From the NCBI GenBank assembly GCA_016283935.1, contig JAEENX010000013.1, positions 1 to 64,000 on the forward strand: a stretch of 64,000 nt of DNA, read 5' to 3'. Shown in pieces: positions 44,286 to 53,555 of this stretch. The first letter of the stretch is position 1, and the number at the start of each line of letters is the position of its first letter. The translations under genes and the position numbers were made by a program. The DNA comes from Bacilli bacterium. GTDB lineage: Bacteria > Bacillota_I > Bacilli_A > RF39 > UBA660. Below the pieces are notes generated by a model, which made no database searches, was not told where the DNA came from, and saw only the letters and a program-made list of their open reading frames with translations.

Positions 44286-46021
44286 TAATCATTACTCCCT
44301 TCTACATAATAAAATTCAATATTTTGAAATGGTAAATTAATTGCTTGTATATGATAATAAGCATTATTTTTTTGTTTATTATAATGATAATCTCTTAAAC
44401 TACTTGTAGTAAAAAATATATTATTAGGATTTTCATCTGAATAATAATCTTTATATTCTTTAATATAATTACTTATATCATATTTATAATAATCTTTTTT
44501 ATCACTTTTAATATTATCTAATACACCTTTATAAATTTGATTTGTATTTATATGTCTTTGTTTAGTTCTACCTTCATCTCCATATGTAACTAAATTACCT
44601 GATAATAACATAATATATAATGAATTATTTTCAGGATAATCACATACTTCTTCAATTAAATGTTTTTTCATATAAATAAACACTTTAGATTCAGGTGTAA
44701 CATAAATGATATCTCTATTATTTTTTAATATTTGAGATTCTAATTTATATTCTTCACCATCTATATTTAATATAAATGAATCAGGATCATATATATATTT
44801 AAGATTCTTGTCTTCATTTATAATATCTTTTATATCTGGATATAAATTATTTTTATTTTCAGGATAATACTTACTATTATCTCCTAATCTCATATTACTT
44901 AAATAAACTGGAACAAATTCATTGTTAATATCTTGTTCATAGTTTCTATCTTTATACATTCTTTGTTGTAATAAACAAGTATAACTTTTATTTGTTTTAT
45001 ATGTATTTTTTACAAATGGACAACCTGTCTTACATAAATATAAATATCCACATTTAGAACAATCTTCATTAAATTCCATTTTGTTATGATTTCTAAAAAT
45101 TTTACCTAATGCTGTTTCTAATATATCTTCTACAGTATTATCATATATATTACCATAATAATAATCTTTATTCTTTTGTCCTCTTACACATGAATAAATA
45201 TCTCCATTTTTTTCAAGTAAGAAAAACTTAGAACCACAGTTATCACAATTAGAGCAATAACCAGGTCCAAATTCATCAAACCAAGGTCCATTTACTCCTG
45301 CATCTAAATCAGTATTATCAAATTCTTCATGCATTCTTTCATATAATTTAATTTGTTCTTCTTCTGTTATATGATGTAGTATTCCATTTGAATTATAATC
45401 AAATCCAATCATAAAATTAAAATCATTCATATCTAAACTTGTATTTTTATTTAACCATTTTATATCTTCAACAATATCATCTAAATATTCAAAATGTTCT
45501 TTAAAAATAGTTGCAGATACTTTCTTTTTATTAGGAATATCTTTCATCAATTCAAGATTAGATAAAATCTTATCTAATGTTGTTTTATCACCTTTAGTTA
45601 CACGATATTTATCATGTAATTTTAAAGGTAAATCTAAACTTCCAGATATTGATACGTTAAATTCTTTTATAGTATCTATATGTTTATCTAAAGCATACAT
45701 ATTAGTTTTAATATGTGGATTACCAACATTAAATCCTCCAGCTTTAATAATATCTTTATTTTCATTATAATAATCACTTATTAATTTAATAATATCATGG
45801 AATGATTCTTTACTTAATGTTGTAACTTCTCCTCCATGAAGTGAAATATTAAATGGTATAACATTACTCTTTTTAAACTTTTCTATAGCATATTTTAAAG
45901 TGTCTACTTCATTATATTTAGTATTAATATCTTTAGTATTATCTTCTAAGTAACAATACTTACATTGCATATTACAAGCCATAGTTGGAACATACAATAA
46001 ATGTATAAATTTATAATCCAT
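44285..46021 (-). CDS. radical SAM/SPASM protein with large C-terminal extension
   Basis: 578 residues. The cluster motif CNMQCKYC (Cys16, 20, 23) heads a radical SAM barrel with HGGEVT and later SPASM-type cysteines (CSNCDNCG, SCVRG, CSKCGYLYLCKTGCPF, YTC) for auxiliary FeS clusters, ending near 380. The remaining ~200 residues (from about NNEFVPVYLSNMRLGDN) form an unassigned domain. The layout resembles peptide-modifying SPASM enzymes such as sactisynthases and anSMEs. The ATG at 46021 follows GGAGATGACATC, 4 nt after the LRR gene's TGA stop. Substrate unknown; the adjacent Gly/Ser/Asn-tailed protein is the obvious candidate. Confidence 0.85.
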   Translation of the reverse strand: MDYKFIHLLYVPTMACNMQCKYCYLEDNTKDINTKYNEVDTLKYAIEKFKKSNVIPFNISLHGGEVTTLSKESFHDIIKLISDYYNENKDIIKAGGFNVGNPHIKTNMYALDKHIDTIKEFNVSISGSLDLPLKLHDKYRVTKGDKTTLDKILSNLELMKDIPNKKKVSATIFKEHFEYLDDIVEDIKWLNKNTSLDMNDFNFMIGFDYNSNGILHHITEEEQIKLYERMHEEFDNTDLDAGVNGPWFDEFGPGYCSNCDNCGSKFFLLEKNGDIYSCVRGQKNKDYYYGNIYDNTVEDILETALGKIFRNHNKMEFNEDCSKCGYLYLCKTGCPFVKNTYKTNKSYTCLLQQRMYKDRNYEQDINNEFVPVYLSNMRLGDNSKYYPENKNNLYPDIKDIINEDKNLKYIYDPDSFILNIDGEEYKLESQILKNNRDIIYVTPESKVFIYMKKHLIEEVCDYPENNSLYIMLLSGNLVTYGDEGRTKQRHINTNQIYKGVLDNIKSDKKDYYKYDISNYIKEYKDYYSDENPNNIFFTTSSLRDYHYNKQKNNAYYHIQAINLPFQNIEFYYVEGSND

Positions 46022-46025
46022 GATG

Positions 46026-47861
46026 TCATCTCCAAACTTTGTAAAAATATACAACTATTTCAGAAGTGTCTGTTGATTCAAATTCAATATAATTAGTATC
46101 ATTTATATAATATTTATAATTTTCTATAAATAAAATATCTTTATTAACTGATCCATATATTACTATCTTATGAAGACCTTTAGCAGCATTATAAGAATAG
46201 TAATCTAAACTAATTGTTCCATATTCAGGTAAAGTATATGATTTAACATCATTTAATTCTAAATTCATAGTTCCTGATAAATAATCTTTATCTGAACCGT
46301 ATTTAGATATTTTAGTATATGAACCTTTAAATGAATTAGATTCATATATTGTATATATAGGTAAAATTATTTCTTTTAATGATGTACATTCTCTAAATGC
46401 AGATGATCCAATTTGAGTTAAAGAACTATGTTCAGATATACTAACTTCACTTAATGAATCATCACCATGGAACGCATGTCCACCTATTCTAGTAACTGAA
46501 TCAGGTATAACAATTTTCTTTAATGATGTACATCCTTCAAAAGTATTTCCTTTAATTTCTTCAAGTGGCATTTCATATGTGAAATTAACTTCTTCTAACT
46601 TAATACAATGATAGAATGATTCACCACCTAAATACTTAAGATTAGCAGGTAAATGAACTTTCTTTAACAAGAAATCATTTTTAAACGCTTCTCCTCTAAT
46701 TTCATATATACTATCAGGCAAATAAACTTCATTTAATAAAGGCATATTTGAAAAAGCATTACCTCTTAAAGAAATAACTTTTTTACCATTATGTTCATCA
46801 GGAATTGTAGCATGAGTTAAACTACTCCAGCCAGTAAAGTAAAATCTTACAGCATATCCATCTTCCAATGGTTCATATAATATAATTGGATCTTTAAATA
46901 CAATTAAACTAATTAATACTACCAAGATAGGTAATATTATTCTAGTAACAATCTTTTCTTTAGGAACTAAATTTTCTTTTAAAGCACCTATAATATTATC
47001 TATATTTTCATTTGGTCTAGCTTTAACTTCTTTATATAAGAAATTATATAAGTCAAATTTATTCTTTTTAATAAAGAATAAAACTAATATTAATAATCCT
47101 ATTGCATATATTCCAATTGATACATGATAGAATATTAAACCAATAAATAAGAATAATAGAATACAAAAAATAATATCTAAAACAATATATCTAACTTTTT
47201 CACTTCTAGGTATTAATTTACTTTTAGGATCTAATCCTAAACTATTACATTCATTTAAAATTATAAGTCTAATAAGTTCTTGTTCTGATTTAGCATACAT
47301 ATTATCAAAAGATTTTAATTGCATTGCTAATTCAGGAGCATCTTTCTTTTCTACTTTAACATTATTACCTTGTACATCAGCACCACATGCTCCACAATAT
47401 TTATTATTAACAGTAATTCTATTACCACATTTTAAGCATTTAATAATTAAACCTTTTTCAGTATCACATCCTTCAATTACTTTTGAAGGATCAACATTGA
47501 TAGGATCATTTACTTTTCCACCAAATCCAACTGATGACATAAAAAACATAGCTGGAAAGCCAATGATAAATATTGAAAAGAAACCAATAGCCATACCTAC
47601 TACACCAAAAGCATCACATATAATAGCATTTAATCCAACTAAAATAAAATAGTATTTAATTGTATCTTTACTAGCAAATTTAAACATACTATTTCTAGAA
47701 GACATTATAGGCATAAGAATAAAAACAAGATGAAAAATACTAATAAATAATGCATATCCAAAAGCAGGAATTTCATCTAAATCATTTGAACTTGACTTTG
47801 CAAAAACAATAGTAGGTATTAATAAACAAATAAGTAAATATAATAGATATCTTTTTTTCAT
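46026..47861 (-). CDS. membrane protein with zinc ribbon and BspA-like leucine-rich repeats
   Basis: 611 residues. Possible signal or first membrane segment (about 4-20), further segments to about 110, a zinc ribbon (KCLKCG...YCGACG, ~140-160), more membrane segments (about 225-270 and 310-325), then an extracytoplasmic LRR_5/BspA-type region (about 345-510) with repeats such as FEGCTSLKKIVIPDSVTRIG. Such repeats usually bind proteins or surfaces. The gene ends in TGA and heads the five-gene radical SAM operon; the ATG follows AGGTGAGAAT. The combination of a cytosolic-type zinc ribbon with external LRRs is unusual. Confidence 0.8.
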   Translation of the reverse strand: MKKRYLLYLLICLLIPTIVFAKSSSNDLDEIPAFGYALFISIFHLVFILMPIMSSRNSMFKFASKDTIKYYFILVGLNAIICDAFGVVGMAIGFFSIFIIGFPAMFFMSSVGFGGKVNDPINVDPSKVIEGCDTEKGLIIKCLKCGNRITVNNKYCGACGADVQGNNVKVEKKDAPELAMQLKSFDNMYAKSEQELIRLIILNECNSLGLDPKSKLIPRSEKVRYIVLDIIFCILLFLFIGLIFYHVSIGIYAIGLLILVLFFIKKNKFDLYNFLYKEVKARPNENIDNIIGALKENLVPKEKIVTRIILPILVVLISLIVFKDPIILYEPLEDGYAVRFYFTGWSSLTHATIPDEHNGKKVISLRGNAFSNMPLLNEVYLPDSIYEIRGEAFKNDFLLKKVHLPANLKYLGGESFYHCIKLEEVNFTYEMPLEEIKGNTFEGCTSLKKIVIPDSVTRIGGHAFHGDDSLSEVSISEHSSLTQIGSSAFRECTSLKEIILPIYTIYESNSFKGSYTKISKYGSDKDYLSGTMNLELNDVKSYTLPEYGTISLDYYSYNAAKGLHKIVIYGSVNKDILFIENYKYYINDTNYIEFESTDTSEIVVYFYKVWR

Positions 47862-47877
47862 ATTCTCACCTAGTATA

Positions 47878-47886
47878 ATTATAACA
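47878..47886 (-). promoter_or_regulatory. extended -10 promoter of the radical SAM operon
   Basis: TGTTATAAT on the minus strand, 17 nt from the ATG, within the T-tract of the preceding terminator. Same block as before 33914 and 26029. Confidence 0.55.
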
Positions 47887-47917
47887 TAAAAAAGAAGAGA
47901 TTAATTATCAATCTCTT
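47887..47917 (-). terminator. intrinsic terminator of the glycosyltransferase gene
   Basis: GAAGAGATT and AATCTCTTC stem then TTTTTT on the minus strand; the 5' arm is the last Glu-Glu-Ile codons. Confidence 0.8.
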
Positions 47918-49130
47918 CAATATTAATACTTCTAGTATGTTTAATTTCTTTCCATTTAGAATCTCTTTTAATTAAACACTTAATATTAATTGGTACCCAA
48001 GTTAATAAGAATAATGGGAAGAATAAAATACCCCAAATTAAACTCATAACTTTATTATTTCTATTATATTTAACAATAAATACATTTAATACAATATTAC
48101 CAATATATCCTAAAATAAAGAATAATACACCAAATGCAAAGAAATATGAGAATATATCTACTAACTCTATACCAAATGTTCTAAATAGAATTAAAACAAT
48201 CATAAGAGCAAATCCTAATATTTGGAACATAGGAGCAAAGAATAATAAAGCCATATCTAATGCAGCTATATTATGATTTTTAAAGAATGCTTTGATTAAT
48301 CTTAAATCATATCTAGCAAAGCATTGTAAGTTACCAGTTGTCCATCTACTTCTTTGAATCCAAGATGCACCAAATTGTAATGGTTGTTCATCATAAGTAA
48401 TAGCATCTTCTACGAATGCAATTCTTCTATTCTTTATTGCACATTGTGCAGTAAATTCAACATCTTCAGTTAATGTATAAGTTTGGAATCCTTCAGCTTC
48501 AATAACTGATTTCTTAATCATGAAACCAGTACCATTAATAGAAGCAGAACCATTTATATGCATTCTTGCTCTATTAAAGAAGAAGTTTTGAATCCAATAG
48601 AATATAGAATAAGATCCAGTAATCCAGTTATCTCCTGCATTCTTAGAATCTCTATATCCTTGAGCAACTTCATAACCATCACATAATGTATCATTCATTC
48701 TTCTAACAAAGTTTTTATCAACAATGTTATCTGAATCGAAAATAATATATGCATCATAATCTTTATCTTTTAACTTATCAAAAGTAAATTTTAATACTTC
48801 ACCTTTACTCTTAACTGGAATAGTTACATTTATAATTTTAGCTCCTGCCTTTTTAGCAGCACCTTCAGTATCATCAGTACAGTTATTAGGAATAACATAT
48901 ACATCGAATAATTCTTTAGGATAATCTTGTCTTAATAAAGATTTAACTAATGAAGGAACAACTTGTTCTTCATTACGAGCTGCAATTAAGCATGCAATTT
49001 TATATTTTTCCTTATGTTTCTTTATTATTGATTTATGCATTCCTTTAAATCCCCATAGAGATGTAATAAGGAAATACATTGAATATAATAAACAAAATAT
49101 AAATAGTACATAATAACAAATTACTACCAT
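47901..49130 (-). CDS. membrane-embedded GT2-family glycosyltransferase
   Basis: 409 residues. One N-terminal membrane segment (about 4-26), a GT-A catalytic domain with IAARNEEQ, DSDN (132-135), the acceptor motif TED (near 222) and QRSRW (near 260), then three or four membrane segments. This D,D,D,QxxRW pattern belongs to processive or semi-processive synthases of the cellulose/hyaluronan/PNAG type, but the family also includes single-sugar enzymes. GAGGTG sits 8 nt before the ATG. It lies downstream of GH13 without a clear terminator between them. Confidence 0.88.
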   Translation of the reverse strand: MVVICYYVLFIFCLLYSMYFLITSLWGFKGMHKSIIKKHKEKYKIACLIAARNEEQVVPSLVKSLLRQDYPKELFDVYVIPNNCTDDTEGAAKKAGAKIINVTIPVKSKGEVLKFTFDKLKDKDYDAYIIFDSDNIVDKNFVRRMNDTLCDGYEVAQGYRDSKNAGDNWITGSYSIFYWIQNFFFNRARMHINGSASINGTGFMIKKSVIEAEGFQTYTLTEDVEFTAQCAIKNRRIAFVEDAITYDEQPLQFGASWIQRSRWTTGNLQCFARYDLRLIKAFFKNHNIAALDMALLFFAPMFQILGFALMIVLILFRTFGIELVDIFSYFFAFGVLFFILGYIGNIVLNVFIVKYNRNNKVMSLIWGILFFPLFLLTWVPINIKCLIKRDSKWKEIKHTRSINIEEIDN

Positions 49131-49203
49131 GAATATTTCACCTCATTTATGTCTTATACAATTATATAACAATTTACTCAAATAATATACACTAAATTGA
49201 TAA

Positions 49204-51057
49204 TTATTGTTTTATAATTGCATTTCCTCCATATGGAGTAAGTACATCTTTTGTACTTTTTCTTAGTTGGTAAACCTTATTACTATCCTCATATTTAAAC
49301 GGAATATTAATGATTTTATCTTCATCAGTTCTATTAATTGATATTAAAGCATCTCCATCAGAACTTGTTCTTTCAAACATAAAATAATCTTTAGTTATAT
49401 CAACAATATTCATATCAGCTTTCTTTAAAAATTGTTCTTCTTTTCTTATATCACCCATAGATTTAACAAATTCAACTAAATCTTGATCTTCTCTACCCCA
49501 TGGGAATGGTTGTCTATTAAGTAAATTACCTAATCCTACAACACCAGCTTCATCTCCATAGAAAATTGATAATATTCCAGGCATGAAGTTCATACAAAAT
49601 AAATATGTTTTAAATAATTCTTTACCTTTTTGGTATTCTTCTTCACTTAATTTATAATTATTTAAATAGTCATAATTACTATTTCTACAATTCCAAGCCC
49701 ATTCAGAATATTCTTCAAATTCATTACTACCAAATATATTTATAGGTCTAGATATATCATGAGTTGAAGTAAAATTCATTAAAGTTTCAATAGAACCTTT
49801 TGGATATTCATTTAATATATCTTGAATTGTATATCTTAATTTAGAAACATCACAATATTTAATATATCTAATTAAAGCATCTACTAATGGATAATCCATA
49901 TGAGAATCCATACCTTTACCTGAAGAAATATAACCACGATTCATTTTCATAGCATTCTTCCATACTTCTCCTAGAATAAATCCATCTTCTTTATTTCTTT
50001 TAACTGCTCTTCTAATTCCTTCAATAAATTCATCAGATAATTCATCGGCAACATCTAGTCTAAGCCCATCTATTCCTAAATCAAACCATTTATCTATTAC
50101 ACCATTTTCACCATAAATGTAATTTTGCCAATTCTTAGAATTTCCATCACATACAGGTAAATTAGGCATTCCCCACCAATGATCAAAATAGATTTTTCCA
50201 TTAGTAGGATCTTCATGTTTTCTATAGAAAGTTCCATAATAAGAATTCTTTGGATCTTGATATGCACCCACATTATCATATGTTCCTAATTCATTAAAAT
50301 ATTTTGAATCATTTCCTGTATGATTAAATACAGCATCAAGTACTATCTTCATTCCTAATTTATGTGCTTCATCACATAATTGTTTCAAATCATCATTTGT
50401 TCCAGCATAAGGATCAACATGTTCATAATCTCCTGCATCATATCTATGATTAGATTGGCTTCTAACAACAGGACTTAAATAAATAATATCAGTTCCTAAA
50501 GATTTTATATAATCAAGTTTTTGAATAATACCTTGAATATCTCCACCATAAAAATCTGTATTCCATTCACCTTGTTCATTAGGCCCACTTACAAGTTTAT
50601 CATTCCATGAATTATGAATTGATCTATTTTCCATAGGTTGCATCTTTTTACGAGATCCTCTTTTGAATCTATCAACAAAAATATGATACATCATAGCACC
50701 CTTAGCCCATTCAGGTGCATCATAATTAACAGATATTTTATCTAAAGTATTATTGTCTAAGAAATCAACAGTTTCTTTAAATCTATTTAAATACATTCTT
50801 CTATGATTAACATTGAATGTAAAAAAGAATCTATAAATAGCTTTGGTTTCAAGGAAAACATCGCCTTTAAAATATACACAGTTTCCATCATGATAATAGA
50901 AAGGAATCTTATAACTACTATTTCCACTATCACTACAAGTAACTAAATACAAATCATCATACCATCCTAAACTCATAGGTAAAGTAACTTGTACTCTATA
51001 ATTACACCCTAATTCATTCTTTTCAAGTTCTTTAATAGTATAATCTCGTTGTTCCAT
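49204..51057 (-). CDS. GH13 alpha-glucosidase/neopullulanase-like enzyme
   Basis: 617 residues. An N-terminal beta-rich domain (about 1-105) typical of GH13 maltogenic amylases and neopullulanases, then the TIM barrel with DAVFNHTG, GLRLDVADE (nucleophile Asp335), ILGEVW (acid/base Glu364) and STHDISR (transition-state His-Asp), and a C-terminal beta domain. There is no signal peptide, so it should act on cytoplasmic maltodextrin, cyclodextrin or glycogen. AGGTGGGGAC precedes the ATG. No other glycogen or maltose genes are in the window. Confidence 0.9.
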   Translation of the reverse strand: MEQRDYTIKELEKNELGCNYRVQVTLPMSLGWYDDLYLVTCSDSGNSSYKIPFYYHDGNCVYFKGDVFLETKAIYRFFFTFNVNHRRMYLNRFKETVDFLDNNTLDKISVNYDAPEWAKGAMMYHIFVDRFKRGSRKKMQPMENRSIHNSWNDKLVSGPNEQGEWNTDFYGGDIQGIIQKLDYIKSLGTDIIYLSPVVRSQSNHRYDAGDYEHVDPYAGTNDDLKQLCDEAHKLGMKIVLDAVFNHTGNDSKYFNELGTYDNVGAYQDPKNSYYGTFYRKHEDPTNGKIYFDHWWGMPNLPVCDGNSKNWQNYIYGENGVIDKWFDLGIDGLRLDVADELSDEFIEGIRRAVKRNKEDGFILGEVWKNAMKMNRGYISSGKGMDSHMDYPLVDALIRYIKYCDVSKLRYTIQDILNEYPKGSIETLMNFTSTHDISRPINIFGSNEFEEYSEWAWNCRNSNYDYLNNYKLSEEEYQKGKELFKTYLFCMNFMPGILSIFYGDEAGVVGLGNLLNRQPFPWGREDQDLVEFVKSMGDIRKEEQFLKKADMNIVDITKDYFMFERTSSDGDALISINRTDEDKIINIPFKYEDSNKVYQLRKSTKDVLTPYGGNAIIKQ

Positions 51058-51094
51058 GTCCCCACCTACAATAATTATACACCTAATAAAGGAT

Positions 51095-51124
51095 AAAAAA
51101 AAGAGACTAAGTAGTCTCTTTTTT
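51095..51124 (-). terminator. intrinsic terminator of the vanW-dltA-dltC-like operon
   Basis: AAAAGAGACTACTTAGTCTCTTTT dyad with TTT tail; its 5' arm is the last Lys-Glu-Thr codons. Confidence 0.8.
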
Positions 51125-51331
51125 GATTAATTCTTCAATACCTTTTATTGTTCTAAGTTTATTACGATCTATTCTTGTAGGATAAATAGTAATTCCTTCA
51201 TCTTCCAATCTTGATAGTAATTCTATAAACACATAGGAATCTATAACACCAGATTCAATCAAATCAATATTTTTATCTTTTACTCTTTCATCTTCAGTAA
51301 TTTCTAATAATAGTTTTTCAACATCTATCAT
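51107..51331 (-). CDS. DltC-like acyl/aminoacyl carrier protein
   Basis: 74 residues with the carrier-protein helix II motif ESGVIDSYVFIELL, whose Ser32 should receive 4'-phosphopantetheine. The spacing resembles DltC, but the protein is divergent and basic near the C-terminus (RIDRNKLRTIKGIEEL). Its ATG overlaps the stop of the adenylating enzyme (ATGA), so the two are coupled. It would carry the amino acid or acyl group activated by the neighbouring ligase. Confidence 0.75.
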   Translation of the reverse strand: MIDVEKLLLEITEDERVKDKNIDLIESGVIDSYVFIELLSRLEDEGITIYPTRIDRNKLRTIKGIEELIKKETT

Positions 51332-52665
51332 AAATTCATCATAGCCTTTCTATCAATTTTTCCATTTTCATTAACTGGAAAATGATCTACTATTTCAATA
51401 CTATTAGGCATCATATAACTCGGTATTAATTTATTTAATTCTTCATAAATATAATCTAATGATTTACTTGTAATAACGAATAACTTAATTGATTTAACTG
51501 TATTATTATTCATTTTAGCTATAGCAATAGAATCTTTTACTCCATCAATCTTATTAGCATTATTTTGTATATCGTCTAATTCAATTCTATATCCTTTAAA
51601 CTTTATTTGATTATCTTTTCTGCCCTTACAATATAGAAGATTATTATCTATATAACCAAGATCACCAGTATAGTATTTATCAATGCTATTACCATTAATA
51701 TATCCATTAAATACACTAGGACCAGATAATACTATTTCATCATCTACTATTTCTATTTTAGTAGCTGATGTATTTATATCACCACATGGTAATAAATCAT
51801 AATCTAACATTGATTCATCAATTAAAATTGCAGAAACTGCTGATGTAGCTTCTGTAGGCCCATAGGCATTTATAATATTTATATTTGGAAACTTATTATA
51901 TATTTTTTTGACTAAATTAACATCTAATTGTTCTCCACAAAAATAAACACATTTAAATTTAGGATAATTACTTTCATTAAAATCAGGATTCAATAAACAC
52001 ATTTTCATAAAGGTCGGAGTCATAACTGCAACATCAACATTTTCTAATATGTCATATATTTCAGAATAATTATCAAAACTTATATCAGTTCCATATAACG
52101 TATGACCATTAGTAATTGAATAATATATATCAACATCGCTTAAATCAAAACTAAATGCAGCAGTATTTAAAACATTAATATTTTTATAATCATTTAATGG
52201 ATTAAGACTATTAATCCAATTAATGAAATTATTAAGATTATCATAAGAAATAGGAACTCCCTTAGGTTCACCTGTACTACCAGAAGTAAAAATAATATAA
52301 GCTATATTATTATCATTACTTATGATATCTAAATCTTTATATTTATCTAAAACTTTTAAATCATCTGCAATGATAATAGAAGAATTTGTTAATTCTTTTA
52401 TTTTATTAAGTCTATCAATAGGTATACATTTACCAATTGGTACATATGCTCTTTTAGCATATAAACAAGAAAAAATCATAATAAAAGAATCTATTGATTT
52501 ATCAGAATATATAATTACAGGACTATTGCCTTCTCTTTTTAATAAGTTACCATAATATAAAATCTTTTCATATAATTCTTTATAAGTGATTTTTTTATCA
52601 TTAATAATAAAAGCTATATTATTTGGATACTTTTGTGCGTTTTCTTGTAGTTTTTTTATTATCAT
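51328..52665 (-). CDS. DltA-like adenylating ligase
   Basis: 445 residues of the ANL superfamily: A3 FTSGSTGEPKG (126-136), A5 NAYGPTEATSA, A7 YYTGDLGYI, A8 GRKDNQIKFKGYRIEL and A10 NENGKIDRKA with the catalytic Lys. Closest in layout to D-alanine:carrier ligase DltA, but about 55 residues shorter than usual. The ATG at 52665 has AAGGA 9 nt upstream; an ATG three codons earlier touches that site. It overlaps the 3' end of vanW by about 47 nt. No dltB (MBOAT) or dltD is nearby, so the final acceptor is unknown. D-alanine versus another amino acid cannot be decided by eye. Confidence 0.8.
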   Translation of the reverse strand: MIIKKLQENAQKYPNNIAFIINDKKITYKELYEKILYYGNLLKREGNSPVIIYSDKSIDSFIMIFSCLYAKRAYVPIGKCIPIDRLNKIKELTNSSIIIADDLKVLDKYKDLDIISNDNNIAYIIFTSGSTGEPKGVPISYDNLNNFINWINSLNPLNDYKNINVLNTAAFSFDLSDVDIYYSITNGHTLYGTDISFDNYSEIYDILENVDVAVMTPTFMKMCLLNPDFNESNYPKFKCVYFCGEQLDVNLVKKIYNKFPNINIINAYGPTEATSAVSAILIDESMLDYDLLPCGDINTSATKIEIVDDEIVLSGPSVFNGYINGNSIDKYYTGDLGYIDNNLLYCKGRKDNQIKFKGYRIELDDIQNNANKIDGVKDSIAIAKMNNNTVKSIKLFVITSKSLDYIYEELNKLIPSYMMPNSIEIVDHFPVNENGKIDRKAMMNL

Positions 52666-53494
52666 CTGAATCATTCCTTATTTGATCCTTAGGAATTAAT
52701 TTGTAATCATACATTACCTTCGAATGATTATCTAATATTAATTCTTTGTTTATTTCTTTCTTAGTCTTTTTATCTATAGTAATTCTATATACTTGAGAAA
52801 TCCTATAATAAAAATCTCCTTCTTTTCTAAAATGATGATTTTCTTCAACTAACTTATATCTATAAGGTAATTCTTTTTCACTTCTAAGTTCACCACATAA
52901 ATCGCCATTTTCTACCCATACTAGAATTTGAACATCTTGATCTAAGTTATTAACAAATCTATAGTCAACACTATTAAAACTAACGGATGTTCCAGTTCCA
53001 AATGGAACTCTTCTTCTTTCATCTGGGAATAGAGCATCACTATGATGATGTAACTCTGTAACTTCAAGTGAACTATTTAAAACTAACCAGTGAATCATAT
53101 TACCCATTTGGCATAATCCACCACCAACACCAGACTTAAATCCATGTCTAGTAATTATAAGTCCATCTTTATATCCTTTTTTATAAGTAGGATTACCAAC
53201 TAATTTCCAAAAAGAAAAAGTTTCACCAGGATGAATAATAATCCCATTTATTCTTTTACAAGCTAATTCAATATTAGTAACTTTATTTTCTTGTAATTTA
53301 ATATCTACTCCATGTAATTTTCTAACAATTATACTACTATGGCTTTTTATAATATTTGGTAATTCTTCATTAGATTTAACCTTAGCAAATCTTTCAGAAC
53401 TATAAAAGTCTTTTATATTTCTTAATAATTTTTCCTTGAATAGAGATATTCTATAACAAGTAGGATTTATTTCACAAAATAGTTTACGTGCCAT
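52619..53494 (-). CDS. VanW-family protein
   Basis: 291 residues carrying the VanW core: KITNIELACKRINGIIIHPGE-like region, FSFWKLVGNPTYKKGYKDG, GVGGGLCQMGNMIHW and HHHSDALFPDERRRVPFGTG (with residues PFGTG...SVDYRF). VanW occurs with vancomycin-resistance operons and more widely in Firmicutes, with no proven activity. No signal peptide is evident. The basic tail (KKTTRKRTKVSK) overlaps the ligase start. It heads a three-gene operon with DltA- and DltC-like proteins; no vanH, vanA or vanX is present. GGGGAGG precedes the ATG. Confidence 0.88.
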   Translation of the reverse strand: MARKLFCEINPTCYRISLFKEKLLRNIKDFYSSERFAKVKSNEELPNIIKSHSSIIVRKLHGVDIKLQENKVTNIELACKRINGIIIHPGETFSFWKLVGNPTYKKGYKDGLIITRHGFKSGVGGGLCQMGNMIHWLVLNSSLEVTELHHHSDALFPDERRRVPFGTGTSVSFNSVDYRFVNNLDQDVQILVWVENGDLCGELRSEKELPYRYKLVEENHHFRKEGDFYYRISQVYRITIDKKTKKEINKELILDNHSKVMYDYKLIPKDQIRNDSDDNKKTTRKRTKVSK

Positions 53495-53527
53495 ATAATA
53501 CCTCCCCTGACTTTATTAGTATATCAT

Positions 53528-53555
53528 AAAAAAAGAGTTTGGATTTCAAACTCTT
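53528..53555 (-). terminator. intrinsic terminator of the repeat-protein gene
   Basis: AAGAGTTTG and CAAACTCTT stem with TTTTT on the minus strand, right after the stop. Confidence 0.85.

Noticed and set aside
51107-52665. Nonribosomal peptide synthetase fragment
   Set aside because: The ligase and carrier are separate short genes with DltA/DltC layout and there is no condensation or thioesterase domain.
52619-53494. Vancomycin-resistance operon
   Set aside because: Only VanW is present; vanS, vanR, vanH, vanA and vanX are absent, and VanW alone is common in susceptible Firmicutes.
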